Source: Paracoccaceae bacterium (lineage in GTDB: Bacteria > Pseudomonadota > Alphaproteobacteria > Rhodobacterales > Rhodobacteraceae). From it: DNA of 64,000 nucleotides. A program made the position numbers and the translations under genes. Shown here piece by piece: positions 28,370 through 36,530 of the stretch (the stretch's first letter is position 1; the number at the start of each line of letters is the position of its first letter). The notes under the pieces were generated by a model. It saw nothing but the letters and a program-made list of their open reading frames with translations, was not told where the DNA came from and made no database searches. The stretch is from the NCBI GenBank assembly GCA_028284605.1, contig JANQRL010000047.1, forward strand, positions 1 to 64,000, written 5' to 3'.

Positions 28370-28975
28370 ATGACAGAGACAATCGACCCGAAACGCACCG
28401 CGCTTCTGACCATCGACCTGCAAAACGACTTCCTGCATCCCGAGGGCACCTATGGCCGGGCCGGGCAGGGGGCGGAGGCCATCTCGGCCCTGCCCGCCCG
28501 CCTCCGGCCGCTGCGCGATGCGCTCCGCGCCAAGGGCGGGCGCTATATCAGCGCCCAGTTCACACTCGTCCCGGGGCCTGGCGGCGAACCGTTGATCGCC
28601 GCGCATCTGAAGAAGCTGCGCCCGTTCCTGGGCAAGGGCGATTTCGCCCCCGGCGGGTTCGGCCACGACCTTGTGGAGGCTCTCGCCCCGGCCGACTACA
28701 CGATTGAAAAAGTGGCCTATTCCGCCTTCTATCAGACCCGGCTCGACTACATCCTGCGGGCGCTCGACATCGACACCCTGATCGTCGGCGGCATCGTCAC
28801 CAATGGCGGCGTGGCCAGCACCGTCCGCGACGCGCATCTGCGCAACCTGCACACGATCCTGCTCTCCGATGGCTGCGCCGCGTTTCGGCAGGACGTCCAC
28901 GACGCGACACTCGTCTCGCTCGGCTCGATCACGCCGAGTGCGACCTGTGCGGAGATGCTGGAGGCGCTGGCATGA
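28370..28975 (+). CDS. Isochorismatase-fold hydrolase lacking the catalytic Cys
   Basis: A 201-residue protein of the isochorismatase/nicotinamidase-like superfamily. The catalytic Asp (about D16 in LLTIDLQNDF) and Lys (about K114 in IEKVAYSAFY) are in place. At the nucleophile position, where cysteine hydrolases have TNxCV, this protein reads TNGGV (about residues 144-148). True isochorismatases also lack this Cys, so the protein may cleave a vinyl ether or use a different mechanism. It follows HyuA by one base and overlaps the lyase gene as ATGA. An amidase role would fit the context but is weakened by the missing Cys. Confidence 0.82.
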   Translation: MTETIDPKRTALLTIDLQNDFLHPEGTYGRAGQGAEAISALPARLRPLRDALRAKGGRYISAQFTLVPGPGGEPLIAAHLKKLRPFLGKGDFAPGGFGHDLVEALAPADYTIEKVAYSAFYQTRLDYILRALDIDTLIVGGIVTNGGVASTVRDAHLRNLHTILLSDGCAAFRQDVHDATLVSLGSITPSATCAEMLEALA

Positions 28976-29838
28976 GCCTGCGCGCCCGTCTCCGCTCCGC
29001 CGATATCCTGGTCGCGCCGGGGGTCTATGACGGATTGACCGCGCTGATTGCCGAGCGGGCGGGGTTCGAGGCGCTCTATCTCTCCGGCGCGGCGGTCGCC
29101 TATACCCGGCTCGGGCGGCCCGATATCGGGCTGACCTCGGTGACCGAGATGGCCGATACCATGGCGCTGATCCGGGACCGCGTGGCGCTGCCGGTGATCA
29201 TCGACGCCGATACCGGCTTCGGCAACGCGCTCAATGCCCAGCGCACCCTGCGCCTTTATGAACGGGCCGGGGCCAGCGCCGTGCAGGTGGAGGATCAGAC
29301 CTTCCCGAAACGCTGCGGGCATCTGGCGGACAAATCCCTGATCTCCGTTGCCGAGATGGCCGGAAAGATCGCCGCCATGGCCGATGCCCGCGCCTCCGAG
29401 GAGACCCTGATCGTGGCGCGGACCGACGCCATCGCGGTCGAGGGGTTCGCCGCCGCCATCGACCGGGCCGGGGCCTATATCGCCGCCGGGGCGGATGTGC
29501 TCTTCATCGAGGCGCCGCGCTCGGGGGCGGAGCTGAAATCGGTGGCCGAGGCTTTCGCCGGCAAGGTTCCGCTCCTTGCCAACATGGTCGAGGGCGGCGC
29601 CACGCCGATCCAGCGCGCCGCCGATCTCGGCGCCATGGGCTATGCCATCGCGATCTTTCCCGGCGGCATCGTGCGCGCCCTGGCCCGGTCCGCCGAAGAC
29701 TACTACACCAGCCTCCACCGTCACGGCAGCAACGCGCCCTTCGCCGACCGGATGTTCGATTTCGACGGACTCAACGAGCGCCTCGGGACGGACGAGTTGC
29801 TCGATCTCGGCAAACGCTACGAAACCGGCGGGACATGA
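28972..29838 (+). CDS. Isocitrate lyase/PEP mutase superfamily lyase
   Basis: A 288-residue TIM-barrel protein of the ICL/PEPM superfamily. DADTGFGN (about D78 and D80, metal ligands) and KRCGH (about 113-117, the catalytic Cys loop) are intact. Members cleave 2-methylisocitrate, 2,3-dimethylmalate or oxaloacetate, releasing pyruvate-like or succinate products. With a LeuCD-type hydratase under the same regulator, cleavage of a substituted malate is an attractive guess. The gene overlaps both neighbours by four bases. Confidence 0.88.
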   Translation: MSLRARLRSADILVAPGVYDGLTALIAERAGFEALYLSGAAVAYTRLGRPDIGLTSVTEMADTMALIRDRVALPVIIDADTGFGNALNAQRTLRLYERAGASAVQVEDQTFPKRCGHLADKSLISVAEMAGKIAAMADARASEETLIVARTDAIAVEGFAAAIDRAGAYIAAGADVLFIEAPRSGAELKSVAEAFAGKVPLLANMVEGGATPIQRAADLGAMGYAIAIFPGGIVRALARSAEDYYTSLHRHGSNAPFADRMFDFDGLNERLGTDELLDLGKRYETGGT

Positions 29839-31226
29839 GCGTCGCGCCGCCACCCGATGCCGGGTTCGACCTCGACATTCCGGTCCTGATCGTCGGCGCC
29901 GGGGCCTGCGGGATGGTTGCGGCCCTGGCCGCCGATGAGTCCGGGGCGCGGGTGCTCGTCATCGAGGCCGACCGGGTGCCGTCCGGCTCCACGGCGCTCT
30001 CCGCCGGGCTGATCCCGGCCGCCGGGACGCGGTTTCAGGACGCGGCGGGGATCGACGACACATCGGCCCTCTTTGCCAAGGACATCCAGGCCAAGGCAAA
30101 GGGCGAGAACCCCCGGGACCTGGTGGACACCCTCGCCGCCCAGGCCGGGCCGACAATCGAATGGCTCGCCGACAGGTTCGCTCTGCCATTCTCGGTTGTC
30201 ACCGATTTCGACTATCCGGGCCATTCCAGGCGCCGGATGCACGGCCTGCCATCCCGATCCGGCCGCGAACTGGTGGACCGGCTGCGCGCGACCTGCGAGG
30301 CGCGTGGTATCGATATCGTCTGCAATCGCCGCGCGGTAACGCTTCATGCCGACGGGCACCGGATCGCGGGCATCGGAATCGACGGCCCGGAGGGACCGGA
30401 GACCATCGGCTGCGCGGCGTTGATCCTCGCCTGCAACGGCTTTGGCGGAAACCGCGATATGGTCGCGCGATACATGCCGGAGGTCGCCGACGCGCTCTGG
30501 TTCGGGCATGATGGCAATCGCGGCGAGGCGGTGATCTGGGGCGAGGCGCTCGGGGCCGAAACGCTTCATCTCGGCGCCTATCAGGGCCACGGCAATGTCG
30601 CGATCCCCCATGGCATCCTGATCACCTGGGCGGTGATCTCCGAGGGTGGCATTCAGGTCAATCTCGATGGCCGGCGGTTCTGGGACGAAAGCCAGGGCTA
30701 TTCCGAGGCGGCGCGCGCGGTCCTGTCGCAGCCCGAGGGGATCGCCTGGACCATCTTCGACGCCCGCATCGCGGCGGTGGCGCGGCAGTTCCAGGACTTC
30801 AAGAAGGCCGAGGCCACCGGCGCGATCCGCACCGCCGACACGACCGAAGCGCTGGCCGAGACTTGCGGTCTCGACCCCGAAGCCCTGTCGGCGACGCTGG
30901 CGGCGCTGCCCGGTGAGGGCCCGGACGGGTTCGGCAGGGTGTTCCGGGGGCCGGGCCTGACCGCGCCATTCTGCGCCGTGAAGGTGACCGGGGCGCTGTT
31001 TCATACCCAAGGCGGGCTCAACGTCGCGCCCGATGGCCGCGTCCGCCATGCCGATCGCGGCAGCTTCGCCAATCTTTACGCCGCCGGCGGCGCCGCGGTC
31101 GGGGTGTCCGGCAGGGCCGACAGCGGATATCTTTCCGGAAACGGTCTGCTCTCGGCCGTCGTCCTGGGACGCATCGCCGGCCGGGCGGCGGCCCGAGAAA
31201 CCCTCAAGGAGCTTCGACATGCCTGA
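29835..31226 (+). CDS. FAD-dependent oxidoreductase (fumarate reductase/ketosteroid dehydrogenase type)
   Basis: A 463-residue flavoprotein of the FAD-binding-2 family. The dinucleotide motif [30 protein letters not shown] is near residue 15, and the C-terminal [16 protein letters not shown]...[20 protein letters not shown] closes the FAD site. Relatives reduce or oxidise alpha,beta C-C bonds in carboxylates or ketones, for example fumarate reductase, tricarballylate dehydrogenase and 3-ketosteroid dehydrogenase. No signal peptide, so cytosolic. It overlaps the lyase gene and the acyl-CoA dehydrogenase gene. The substrate is unassigned. Confidence 0.85.
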   Translation: MSVAPPPDAGFDLDIPVLIVGAGACGMVAALAADESGARVLVIEADRVPSGSTALSAGLIPAAGTRFQDAAGIDDTSALFAKDIQAKAKGENPRDLVDTLAAQAGPTIEWLADRFALPFSVVTDFDYPGHSRRRMHGLPSRSGRELVDRLRATCEARGIDIVCNRRAVTLHADGHRIAGIGIDGPEGPETIGCAALILACNGFGGNRDMVARYMPEVADALWFGHDGNRGEAVIWGEALGAETLHLGAYQGHGNVAIPHGILITWAVISEGGIQVNLDGRRFWDESQGYSEAARAVLSQPEGIAWTIFDARIAAVARQFQDFKKAEATGAIRTADTTEALAETCGLDPEALSATLAALPGEGPDGFGRVFRGPGLTAPFCAVKVTGALFHTQGGLNVAPDGRVRHADRGSFANLYAAGGAAVGVSGRADSGYLSGNGLLSAVVLGRIAGRAAARETLKELRHA

Positions 31227-32427
31227 TGGACAAGGATACGGGCCCTCCCTGGCCCGTTTCGACTGGGCCGACCCGCTCGGCCTGACCGGCCAGTTGACCG
31301 AGGACGAGCGGATGGTGGCCGAAAGCGCCGCGTCCTATGCCGCCGACAGGCTCGCTCCCCGGGTCGACAGGATGTATCTCGACGAAGGCGTCGCGCCCGA
31401 GATCTTTGCCGAGATGGGGTCGATGGGCCTTCTCGGTGTGACGATCCCCGAAAGCTGGGGCGGGCTCGGTGCCGGCTACGTGACCTATGGCCTCGTCGCG
31501 CGGGAGATCGAGCGTGTCGATTCCGGCTACCGCTCGATGATGTCGGTGCAATCCTCGCTGGTGATGTATCCGATTCATGCCTACGGCACCGATGCGCAGC
31601 GCGACAGATACCTGCCCGGGCTGGCGGCGGGGACGCTGATCGGCTGTTTCGGCCTGACCGAGCCGGAGGCCGGATCGGACCCGGCCGGTCTGAAGACGAC
31701 CGCGAGGAAGACCGGGTCGGGCTATGTGCTGAACGGCGCCAAGACCTGGATCTCGAACGCACCGATCGCCGATGTCTTCGTCATCTGGGCGAAGTCCGAG
31801 GCCCATGGCGGCCAGATCCGCGGCTTTCTGCTCGACAAGGGCATGCCCGGCCTCACGGCGCCAAAGATCGAGGGCAAGCTGAGCTTGCGCGCCTCGATCA
31901 CCGGCGAGATCGTGATGCGGGACGTCGAGGTCGGCGAGGCGGCGCTGCTGCCCGGGGTCGAGGGTCTCAAGGGCCCGTTCGGCTGCCTCAACCGGGCGCG
32001 CTACGGCATTGCCTGGGGGGTGATGGGCGCGGCGGAGGAGTGCTGGCACCGGGCCCGGCAATACGGGCTCGACCGGCGCCAGTTCGGCAGACCGCTGGCG
32101 CAGACCCAGCTCTTTCAGAAAAAGCTCGCGGACATGCAGACCGAGATCGCGCTCGGGTTGCAGGGCGCCCTGGCGCTCGGGCGGATGATGGAGAACGGGA
32201 CCGCCGCCCCGGAAGCGATCAGCCTGATGAAGCGCAACAATTCCGGCAAGGCGCTCGATATCGCCCGGGCCGCGCGCGACATGCATGGCGGCAACGGCAT
32301 CAGCGCCGAATACGCGGTGATGCGCCACTCCCAGAATCTGGAGACCGTCAACACCTATGAGGGCACCCACGACATCCACGCGCTGATCCTCGGCCGCGCG
32401 CAGACCGGGCTCCAGGCGTTCTTCTGA
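31219..32427 (+). CDS. gcdH: Glutaryl-CoA dehydrogenase-type acyl-CoA dehydrogenase
   Basis: A 402-residue acyl-CoA dehydrogenase. [51 protein letters not shown] and the C-terminal [25 protein letters not shown] with the catalytic Glu are strongly glutaryl-CoA-dehydrogenase-like. That enzyme oxidises and decarboxylates glutaryl-CoA to crotonyl-CoA. The ATG at 31219 lies within the last codons of the FAD gene. The stop shares one base with the CoA-transferase start. The paired transferase supports glutarate activation and oxidation. Confidence 0.9.
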   Translation: MPDGQGYGPSLARFDWADPLGLTGQLTEDERMVAESAASYAADRLAPRVDRMYLDEGVAPEIFAEMGSMGLLGVTIPESWGGLGAGYVTYGLVAREIERVDSGYRSMMSVQSSLVMYPIHAYGTDAQRDRYLPGLAAGTLIGCFGLTEPEAGSDPAGLKTTARKTGSGYVLNGAKTWISNAPIADVFVIWAKSEAHGGQIRGFLLDKGMPGLTAPKIEGKLSLRASITGEIVMRDVEVGEAALLPGVEGLKGPFGCLNRARYGIAWGVMGAAEECWHRARQYGLDRRQFGRPLAQTQLFQKKLADMQTEIALGLQGALALGRMMENGTAAPEAISLMKRNNSGKALDIARAARDMHGGNGISAEYAVMRHSQNLETVNTYEGTHDIHALILGRAQTGLQAFF

Positions 32428-33596
32428 TGCCACCGCCGCTCGACGGTCTCAAGGTCCTTGAAATCGCGCGGATTCTGGCCGGACCCTGGGTCGGTCAGAT
32501 GCTTGCCGACCTCGGTGCCACGGTGATCAAGATCGAAAGCCCGGAGGGCGACGACACCCGCCGTTGGGGCCCGCCCTTCATCGAGCGCGATGGCGACCGC
32601 TCCGCGGCGTATTTCTATGGCTGCAACCGGGGCAAGTTCAGCGTCACCGCCGATCTGAAGTCCCGCTCCGGCCAGGCCCTGGTGCGCGATCTCGCCGCCG
32701 AGGCGGATGTGATGATCGAGAACTTCAAGGTCGGCGGGCTCGAAAAGTACCGGCTCGACTATGCCTCTCTCGCGGCGCTCAATCCGGGTCTCGTCTATTG
32801 TTCGATCACCGGGTTCGGGCAGGACGGCCCCTATGCCCGGCGCGCCGGCTACGATTATCTGGTGCAGGGCATGTCCGGGCTGATGTCGGTCACCGGCCCG
32901 CCCGACGGCGAGCCGCAGAAGGTCGGCGTCGCGGTGATGGACATCTATACCGGTCTCTACGCGGCCTCGGCCATCCAGGCCGCGCTGATCGCCCGGTCCG
33001 CCACCGGGCGCGGCGACCATATCGACCTCAGCCTCCTCGATACCGGGACCGCGACGCTCGCCAATCAGGCGATGAACTTCCTCGCCACCGGCACCGCACC
33101 TGCGCGCATGGGCAACCAGCACCCCAATATCGTGCCCTACCAGGTGTTTCCGGCCGCCGATGGCGATATCATCATCGCCGCCGGCAACGACCGGCAGTTC
33201 CGCGCACTCTGCGGGGTTCTCGACCGGCCCGATCTGGCCCGGCATCCGGACTACGGCAGCAACGCCGACCGGGTGTTGAACCGCGCGGCGCTGGTCGCGG
33301 AGATCGCCGCCGCAACCCGGGCGCGCGACAAGGCCGGCCTGCTTGCCGCACTTGAACGCGATGGGGTCCCGGCCTCGCCGATCAATTCGGTGGCCGAGGT
33401 CTTCGACGACCCCCAGATCGGGGCGCGCGGGCTCCGGATCGCGCCGCAGGGCGTGCCGGGGGTCCGCTCTCCGATCCGTTTCGCCCATGGCGAGCTGGCT
33501 CTGGAGAGGACGGCGCCGAAACTGGGCGAGCATACCGACGCGGTGCGTGCGGCCGGATGGGCCGTCGCGGAGGCGGCTCCGCGACCCGACGGGTGA
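32427..33596 (+). CDS. CaiB/BaiF family III CoA-transferase (succinyl-CoA:glutarate type)
   Basis: A 389-residue family III CoA-transferase. The N-terminal LDGLKVLEIARILAGPWVGQMLADLGATVIKIE and the catalytic Asp at about D172 in VAVMDIYTGLYAA are characteristic. It moves CoA from one acyl-CoA to a free acid through an Asp thioester. Next to a glutaryl-CoA dehydrogenase, it most resembles the SUGCT role, succinyl-CoA:glutarate CoA transfer; this is a context inference. It could also activate the dicarboxylate of the first catabolic run, which has no CoA ligase of its own. It is the last gene of the operon. Confidence 0.9.
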   Translation: MPPPLDGLKVLEIARILAGPWVGQMLADLGATVIKIESPEGDDTRRWGPPFIERDGDRSAAYFYGCNRGKFSVTADLKSRSGQALVRDLAAEADVMIENFKVGGLEKYRLDYASLAALNPGLVYCSITGFGQDGPYARRAGYDYLVQGMSGLMSVTGPPDGEPQKVGVAVMDIYTGLYAASAIQAALIARSATGRGDHIDLSLLDTGTATLANQAMNFLATGTAPARMGNQHPNIVPYQVFPAADGDIIIAAGNDRQFRALCGVLDRPDLARHPDYGSNADRVLNRAALVAEIAAATRARDKAGLLAALERDGVPASPINSVAEVFDDPQIGARGLRIAPQGVPGVRSPIRFAHGELALERTAPKLGEHTDAVRAAGWAVAEAAPRPDG

Positions 33597-33633
33597 TGCT
33601 GCGTCGGATCATGCTGCGTCGGGCCGGCGCGAA

Positions 33634-33654
33634 ACCGGCGACGGTATCGCCGGT
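33634..33654. promoter_or_regulatory. Small hairpin between convergent genes
   Basis: ACCGGCG, a seven-base loop and CGCCGGT form a 7-bp stem in the 138-bp space between the CoA-transferase and the leftward hypothetical gene. A tandem pair of ATGCTGCGTCGG lies just before it at 33596 and 33611. No T-run follows, so termination is only possible. Confidence 0.3.
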
Positions 33655-33734
33655 GGTGGACGCTGACCTTCCGTTGCACAGCCTTCGGTTGGCCGAGCGC
33701 ATCCTGCGCCCGGTTTCGGACCGGCTTGTCGGTG

Positions 33735-34211
33735 CTAGTGCAGCCGGCAGTGCCGGGCGGGTTCCGGATACTCGACTTCCGGCCGCAGGGCCAACAGGCG
33801 CAGCGCGAGACCGGCCTCCTGGGCAAGCGCCACCGCCGGCATCGAGATGTCGGGGCGCAGCATGACCAAGGCGATCATGAGCGCGTCCTCACGCTCACCC
33901 TCGCTCGCCGCGGCGACCATATGGGCGAAACAGGCCTCGTCGGCGCCGAACTGGCGGCACTCCGCCGGGCGCCGCATCAGCGGGCGGCGGCCATGGCGCA
34001 GGCTCATGTCGCAGATCGCCTCCAGTGCTTCGGCCGCGCGCCGGCCGCGATCCGGGCCGAGCGCCTGGACGAGATCGCCGCAGACCCGCTCCCACGCCGC
34101 CGGACCGTCGGACCAGCTCCGCAGACAGCGCACCGCCTCCGCCTCGACCGCGCCGAGATCGGCCAAGAGGCCGACCGGCGCTGCGCCGCGATGGCTCCAG
34201 GCCGCGTTCAT
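33735..34211 (-). CDS. Hypothetical protein coupled to hemP
   Basis: A 158-residue soluble protein I do not recognise. It is largely helical by composition, with a short Cys-containing stretch (CRQFGADEACFAH) and no signal peptide. Its ATG overlaps the hemP stop as ATGA, so it is translated with hemP, which points to haem or iron handling. I found no haem-binding motif beyond isolated His and Cys. Confidence 0.7.
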   Translation of the reverse strand: MNAAWSHRGAAPVGLLADLGAVEAEAVRCLRSWSDGPAAWERVCGDLVQALGPDRGRRAAEALEAICDMSLRHGRRPLMRRPAECRQFGADEACFAHMVAAASEGEREDALMIALVMLRPDISMPAVALAQEAGLALRLLALRPEVEYPEPARHCRLH

Positions 34212-34405
34212 TTGGTCAGGATCAGCTTTCCAGCCCGGGTAATTCGCAAGGTGTACACCTGATTGCCGAGACGGATCCGCGCGGTGCTGCCGCCATCGGT
34301 CAGCGCATTCGCATCGTGCAACGGGGTGCTGTCATGCAAAGGCGAAAGGGTCGTCGTGCCGGTCGGGCTCTCAGTCGACATCATAGCCATCCTGCCGTAT
34401 CCCAT
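34208..34405 (-). CDS. hemP: Hemin uptake protein HemP
   Basis: A small protein of up to 65 residues whose last third, ARIRLGNQVYTLRITRAGKLILTK, is the conserved HemP domain. HemP proteins are iron-controlled and, in some alpha- and betaproteobacteria, activate haem-receptor expression. ATGs at 34405, 34390, 34384 and 34381 are all possible starts; the AGGA before 34384 makes that start plausible. A TTGACA -35-like element on the minus strand lies at 34494-34499. No clear Fur or Irr box was recognised. Confidence 0.88.
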   Translation of the reverse strand: MGYGRMAMMSTESPTGTTTLSPLHDSTPLHDANALTDGGSTARIRLGNQVYTLRITRAGKLILTK

Positions 34406-34531
34406 TGGTTTGTTACGGTTCTCGGCTGACCGGCGCCGTATTGTGTCAGGGGCAGCGGTTGGCTCAGGAAAGACTGAGTGATTTTGTCGGATATGTCAAC
34501 GGCTGCCGCCGGATGTATACCGCGCGCCGTC

Positions 34532-35461
34532 TTATGCTCGTCGATGGGCTTCGACATGGGCCCGGATCAGGTCGCCGTAGAGCGTCCGGATCCGCTCCGT
34601 CGCCGGGCGGCGCCCGTCGCCGATCCGCTTGCCGTCGATTTCCGCCACCGGGGTCTGGGCGCCGAAGGTGCCGGTCAGGAACGCCTCCTCGGCGCCATAG
34701 GTCTCGTAGAGCGAGAAGTTCTTCTCGAAGACCGGGATGCCATCGGCGCGGCAGAGCTCGATCACCTTGGCCCGGGTGACCCCGTTCATGCAGTAATCGC
34801 CTGTGGAGGTCCAAACCTCGCCGCGCCGGACGATGAAGAAGTTGCAGGCATTGGTCGTGTTCACGAAGCCATTTGGGTCGAGCATCAGCGCCTCGTCGGC
34901 CCCGGCCTGCTCGGCCTGAAGGCAGGCGATGACGCAATTCAGCTTGGAATGCGAGTTGAGCTTCGGGTCCTGGGAATGCGGCAGCCCGCGGACCTGCGGC
35001 ACGGTGGCGAGCCGGATGCCGCGGCTGGCAAGCGCGGCGGCGGGCTTCGAATGCTCCATGATGATGACGAGCGTTGGCCCCGAGCGGCTCAGCGCCGGGT
35101 GCTGGAACGGCTTCGCCTTCACCCCCCGGGTCAGCATCAGCCGGCAATGGACATCCGTCACCATCCCGTTGGCCTCCGCGGTGATCCGCAGCGCCTCGGC
35201 AATCCCGGCGCGGTCCATGCCGGGGTCGAGGCTCACCGCCTTACAGGCATCGAAGAACCGGTCCATGTGGTCGTCGAAGAACGCCCACACCCCGTCATGG
35301 AGCCGCATGCCTTCCCAGATCCCGTCGCCGAGCAGGAAGCCGCTGTCATAGACCGAGACTGTGGCCTCCTCGCGCGGTTTCAGCTCCCCGTTCACATAGA
35401 TCAGGATGTCCCGGTTGCGCGGGTCGTCCTCGGCATCGTGGGTGGTCCGGGTCTCGGGCAT
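34532..35461 (-). CDS. D-amino-acid-type class IV aminotransferase
   Basis: A 309-residue fold-type IV PLP enzyme. SVYDSGFLLGDGIWEGMR marks the family, and the Schiff-base Lys is probably K173 in LNSHSKLNCVIACLQAE. MLDPNGFVNTTNACNFFIV is the cofactor phosphate-binding stretch. It resembles D-alanine/branched-chain aminotransferases and 4-amino-4-deoxychorismate lyase relatives. I chose ATG 35461, with AGGGAG five bases upstream, over ATG 35479. It is the second class IV aminotransferase of the window and has no catabolic neighbours. Confidence 0.88.
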   Translation of the reverse strand: MPETRTTHDAEDDPRNRDILIYVNGELKPREEATVSVYDSGFLLGDGIWEGMRLHDGVWAFFDDHMDRFFDACKAVSLDPGMDRAGIAEALRITAEANGMVTDVHCRLMLTRGVKAKPFQHPALSRSGPTLVIIMEHSKPAAALASRGIRLATVPQVRGLPHSQDPKLNSHSKLNCVIACLQAEQAGADEALMLDPNGFVNTTNACNFFIVRRGEVWTSTGDYCMNGVTRAKVIELCRADGIPVFEKNFSLYETYGAEEAFLTGTFGAQTPVAEIDGKRIGDGRRPATERIRTLYGDLIRAHVEAHRRA

Positions 35462-35523
35462 CGCGGCTCCCTCTTTCATCTGGCAGAGCTATAGGGACGG
35501 GCCGGGGCGATGTCACCAGCGGC

Positions 35524-36039
35524 TCAGCCGACGGCCCGGACATAAATCTCCGTCCCCGGGTCCGAAAGGGCGGGGTCCACGGCGAAGCCGGCCTTCACGA
35601 GCACCCGGGCGGAGGCCGGATTGCTCCGCTCGACGCCGCCGATGAGCCGCAGGGGGCCTTGGCCGGTCCGGGCGGCGACCAGGCCCTGGACCAGTTCGGA
35701 GGCATAGCCCTTGCCCCAGGCGGTTTCGGCGAGCAGGTAGCCGAGATGCAGGGCCGGCCCCTCGGGCGCCTCCGGATCGGGGGCGAGGATCATCAGCCCG
35801 AGCAACGCGCCGCTCTCCCGGCCCGTCACCAGCAGGACATCGCTCTCCGCGGCCCGAGCCTCGATCCAGCCGGGCAGGCTCTCCCGTGCCCCGTCCCAAT
35901 GCAGGCTCGGCGGCAAGGGCGCGAGCACGGCGGGGCTCAGGATCGCCGCCAGATCGGCTTCGAGTTCGGCGCGCGCGGCGCCCTCTAAGGCCCCGCGCCA
36001 GTGGCGGACCGACAGGCGGTCAGTGTCGAAGCGATCCAT
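35524..36039 (-). CDS. GNAT family N-acetyltransferase (RimJ/RimL type)
   Basis: A 171-residue acetyltransferase. MDRFDTDRLSVRHW is the usual start of the RimJ/RimL branch. LHLGYLLAETAWGKGYASELVQGLVA contains the acetyl-CoA pyrophosphate loop, and ERSNPASARVLVKAGF follows it. ATG 36039 has a GAGGAG Shine-Dalgarno. A longer upstream frame runs into the repeat region and was rejected. The acceptor is unknown. Confidence 0.9.
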   Translation of the reverse strand: MDRFDTDRLSVRHWRGALEGAARAELEADLAAILSPAVLAPLPPSLHWDGARESLPGWIEARAAESDVLLVTGRESGALLGLMILAPDPEAPEGPALHLGYLLAETAWGKGYASELVQGLVAARTGQGPLRLIGGVERSNPASARVLVKAGFAVDPALSDPGTEIYVRAVG

Positions 36040-36530
36040 GGCGTGTCTCCTCAAACATGGCGCCTTCGGCGCCGCTCGGGCGGGGAACGGAGACGGACCG
36101 CGCGGCTGCGGCCCGCCGCTCGACCCAGAGCCACCGCCAATCCGTTTAGACGACGGGGGCGCCGGCGTCCATCTGCCCACCGGGGCATGGGTGAAGCCCC
36201 TGTGTGGCCCGGCGGATACCCGTCATGTTCCGAGCAAGGGGCTGCGGCGCGACAAACTCTTCGAAGAGTTTGCCCAGACCCTTCGAAGGGTCTGGCTGCA
36301 CCCGTCGCGCCGGTCTGCGCCGCCAGGGGCCGCCTGTTCCGACTCGACGAGGGGGGCTCCGGCGTCCATCTGCCCGCCCGACTTCGGGTGGAGCCACTGG
36401 GGTGCCCCGGCGAATACCCGTCATGTCCCGAGCACGTGGCCGCGGCGCGGCAAACTCTTCGAAGAGTTTGGCCAGACCCTTCGAAGGGTCTGGTCCCATC
36501 CGCCGCGCCGGTCTCCGCCCTCGATGCCGC
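36040..36530. other. 491-bp gene-free space with a tandem palindromic repeat
   Basis: The space separates the GNAT gene from pyruvate carboxylase. Most of it is a degenerate tandem duplication of a unit of about 170 bp, described separately. I see no supported gene in it. No T-tracts follow the hairpins, so the pyruvate carboxylase terminator is not obvious. Confidence 0.7.
36152..36518. repeat. Tandem repeat, period about 197 bp, each copy with two TTCGAA hairpins
   Basis: Copy 1 covers about 36152-36320 and copy 2 about 36346-36518, sharing CCGGCGTCCATCTGCCC, ATACCCGTCATGT and a common 3' end. Each copy has a 20-bp perfect palindrome with arms CAAACTCTTC/GAAGAGTTTG (36253-36272 and 36451-36470). 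One base later comes a 22-bp perfect palindrome with arms CCAGACCCTTC/GAAGGGTCTGG (36274-36295 and 36472-36493). The hairpins are conserved better than the flanks. The function is unknown; REP-like elements or transcription/mRNA-end structures are options. Confidence 0.85.

Noticed and set aside
33596..33622. Tandem ATGCTGCGTCGG pair as a functional element
   Set aside because: Only two 12-base copies at the end of a gene; too little to support a function.
36253..36295. The TTCGAA hairpins as ordinary Rho-independent terminators
   Set aside because: No T-run follows on either strand, and two identical pairs would be redundant.
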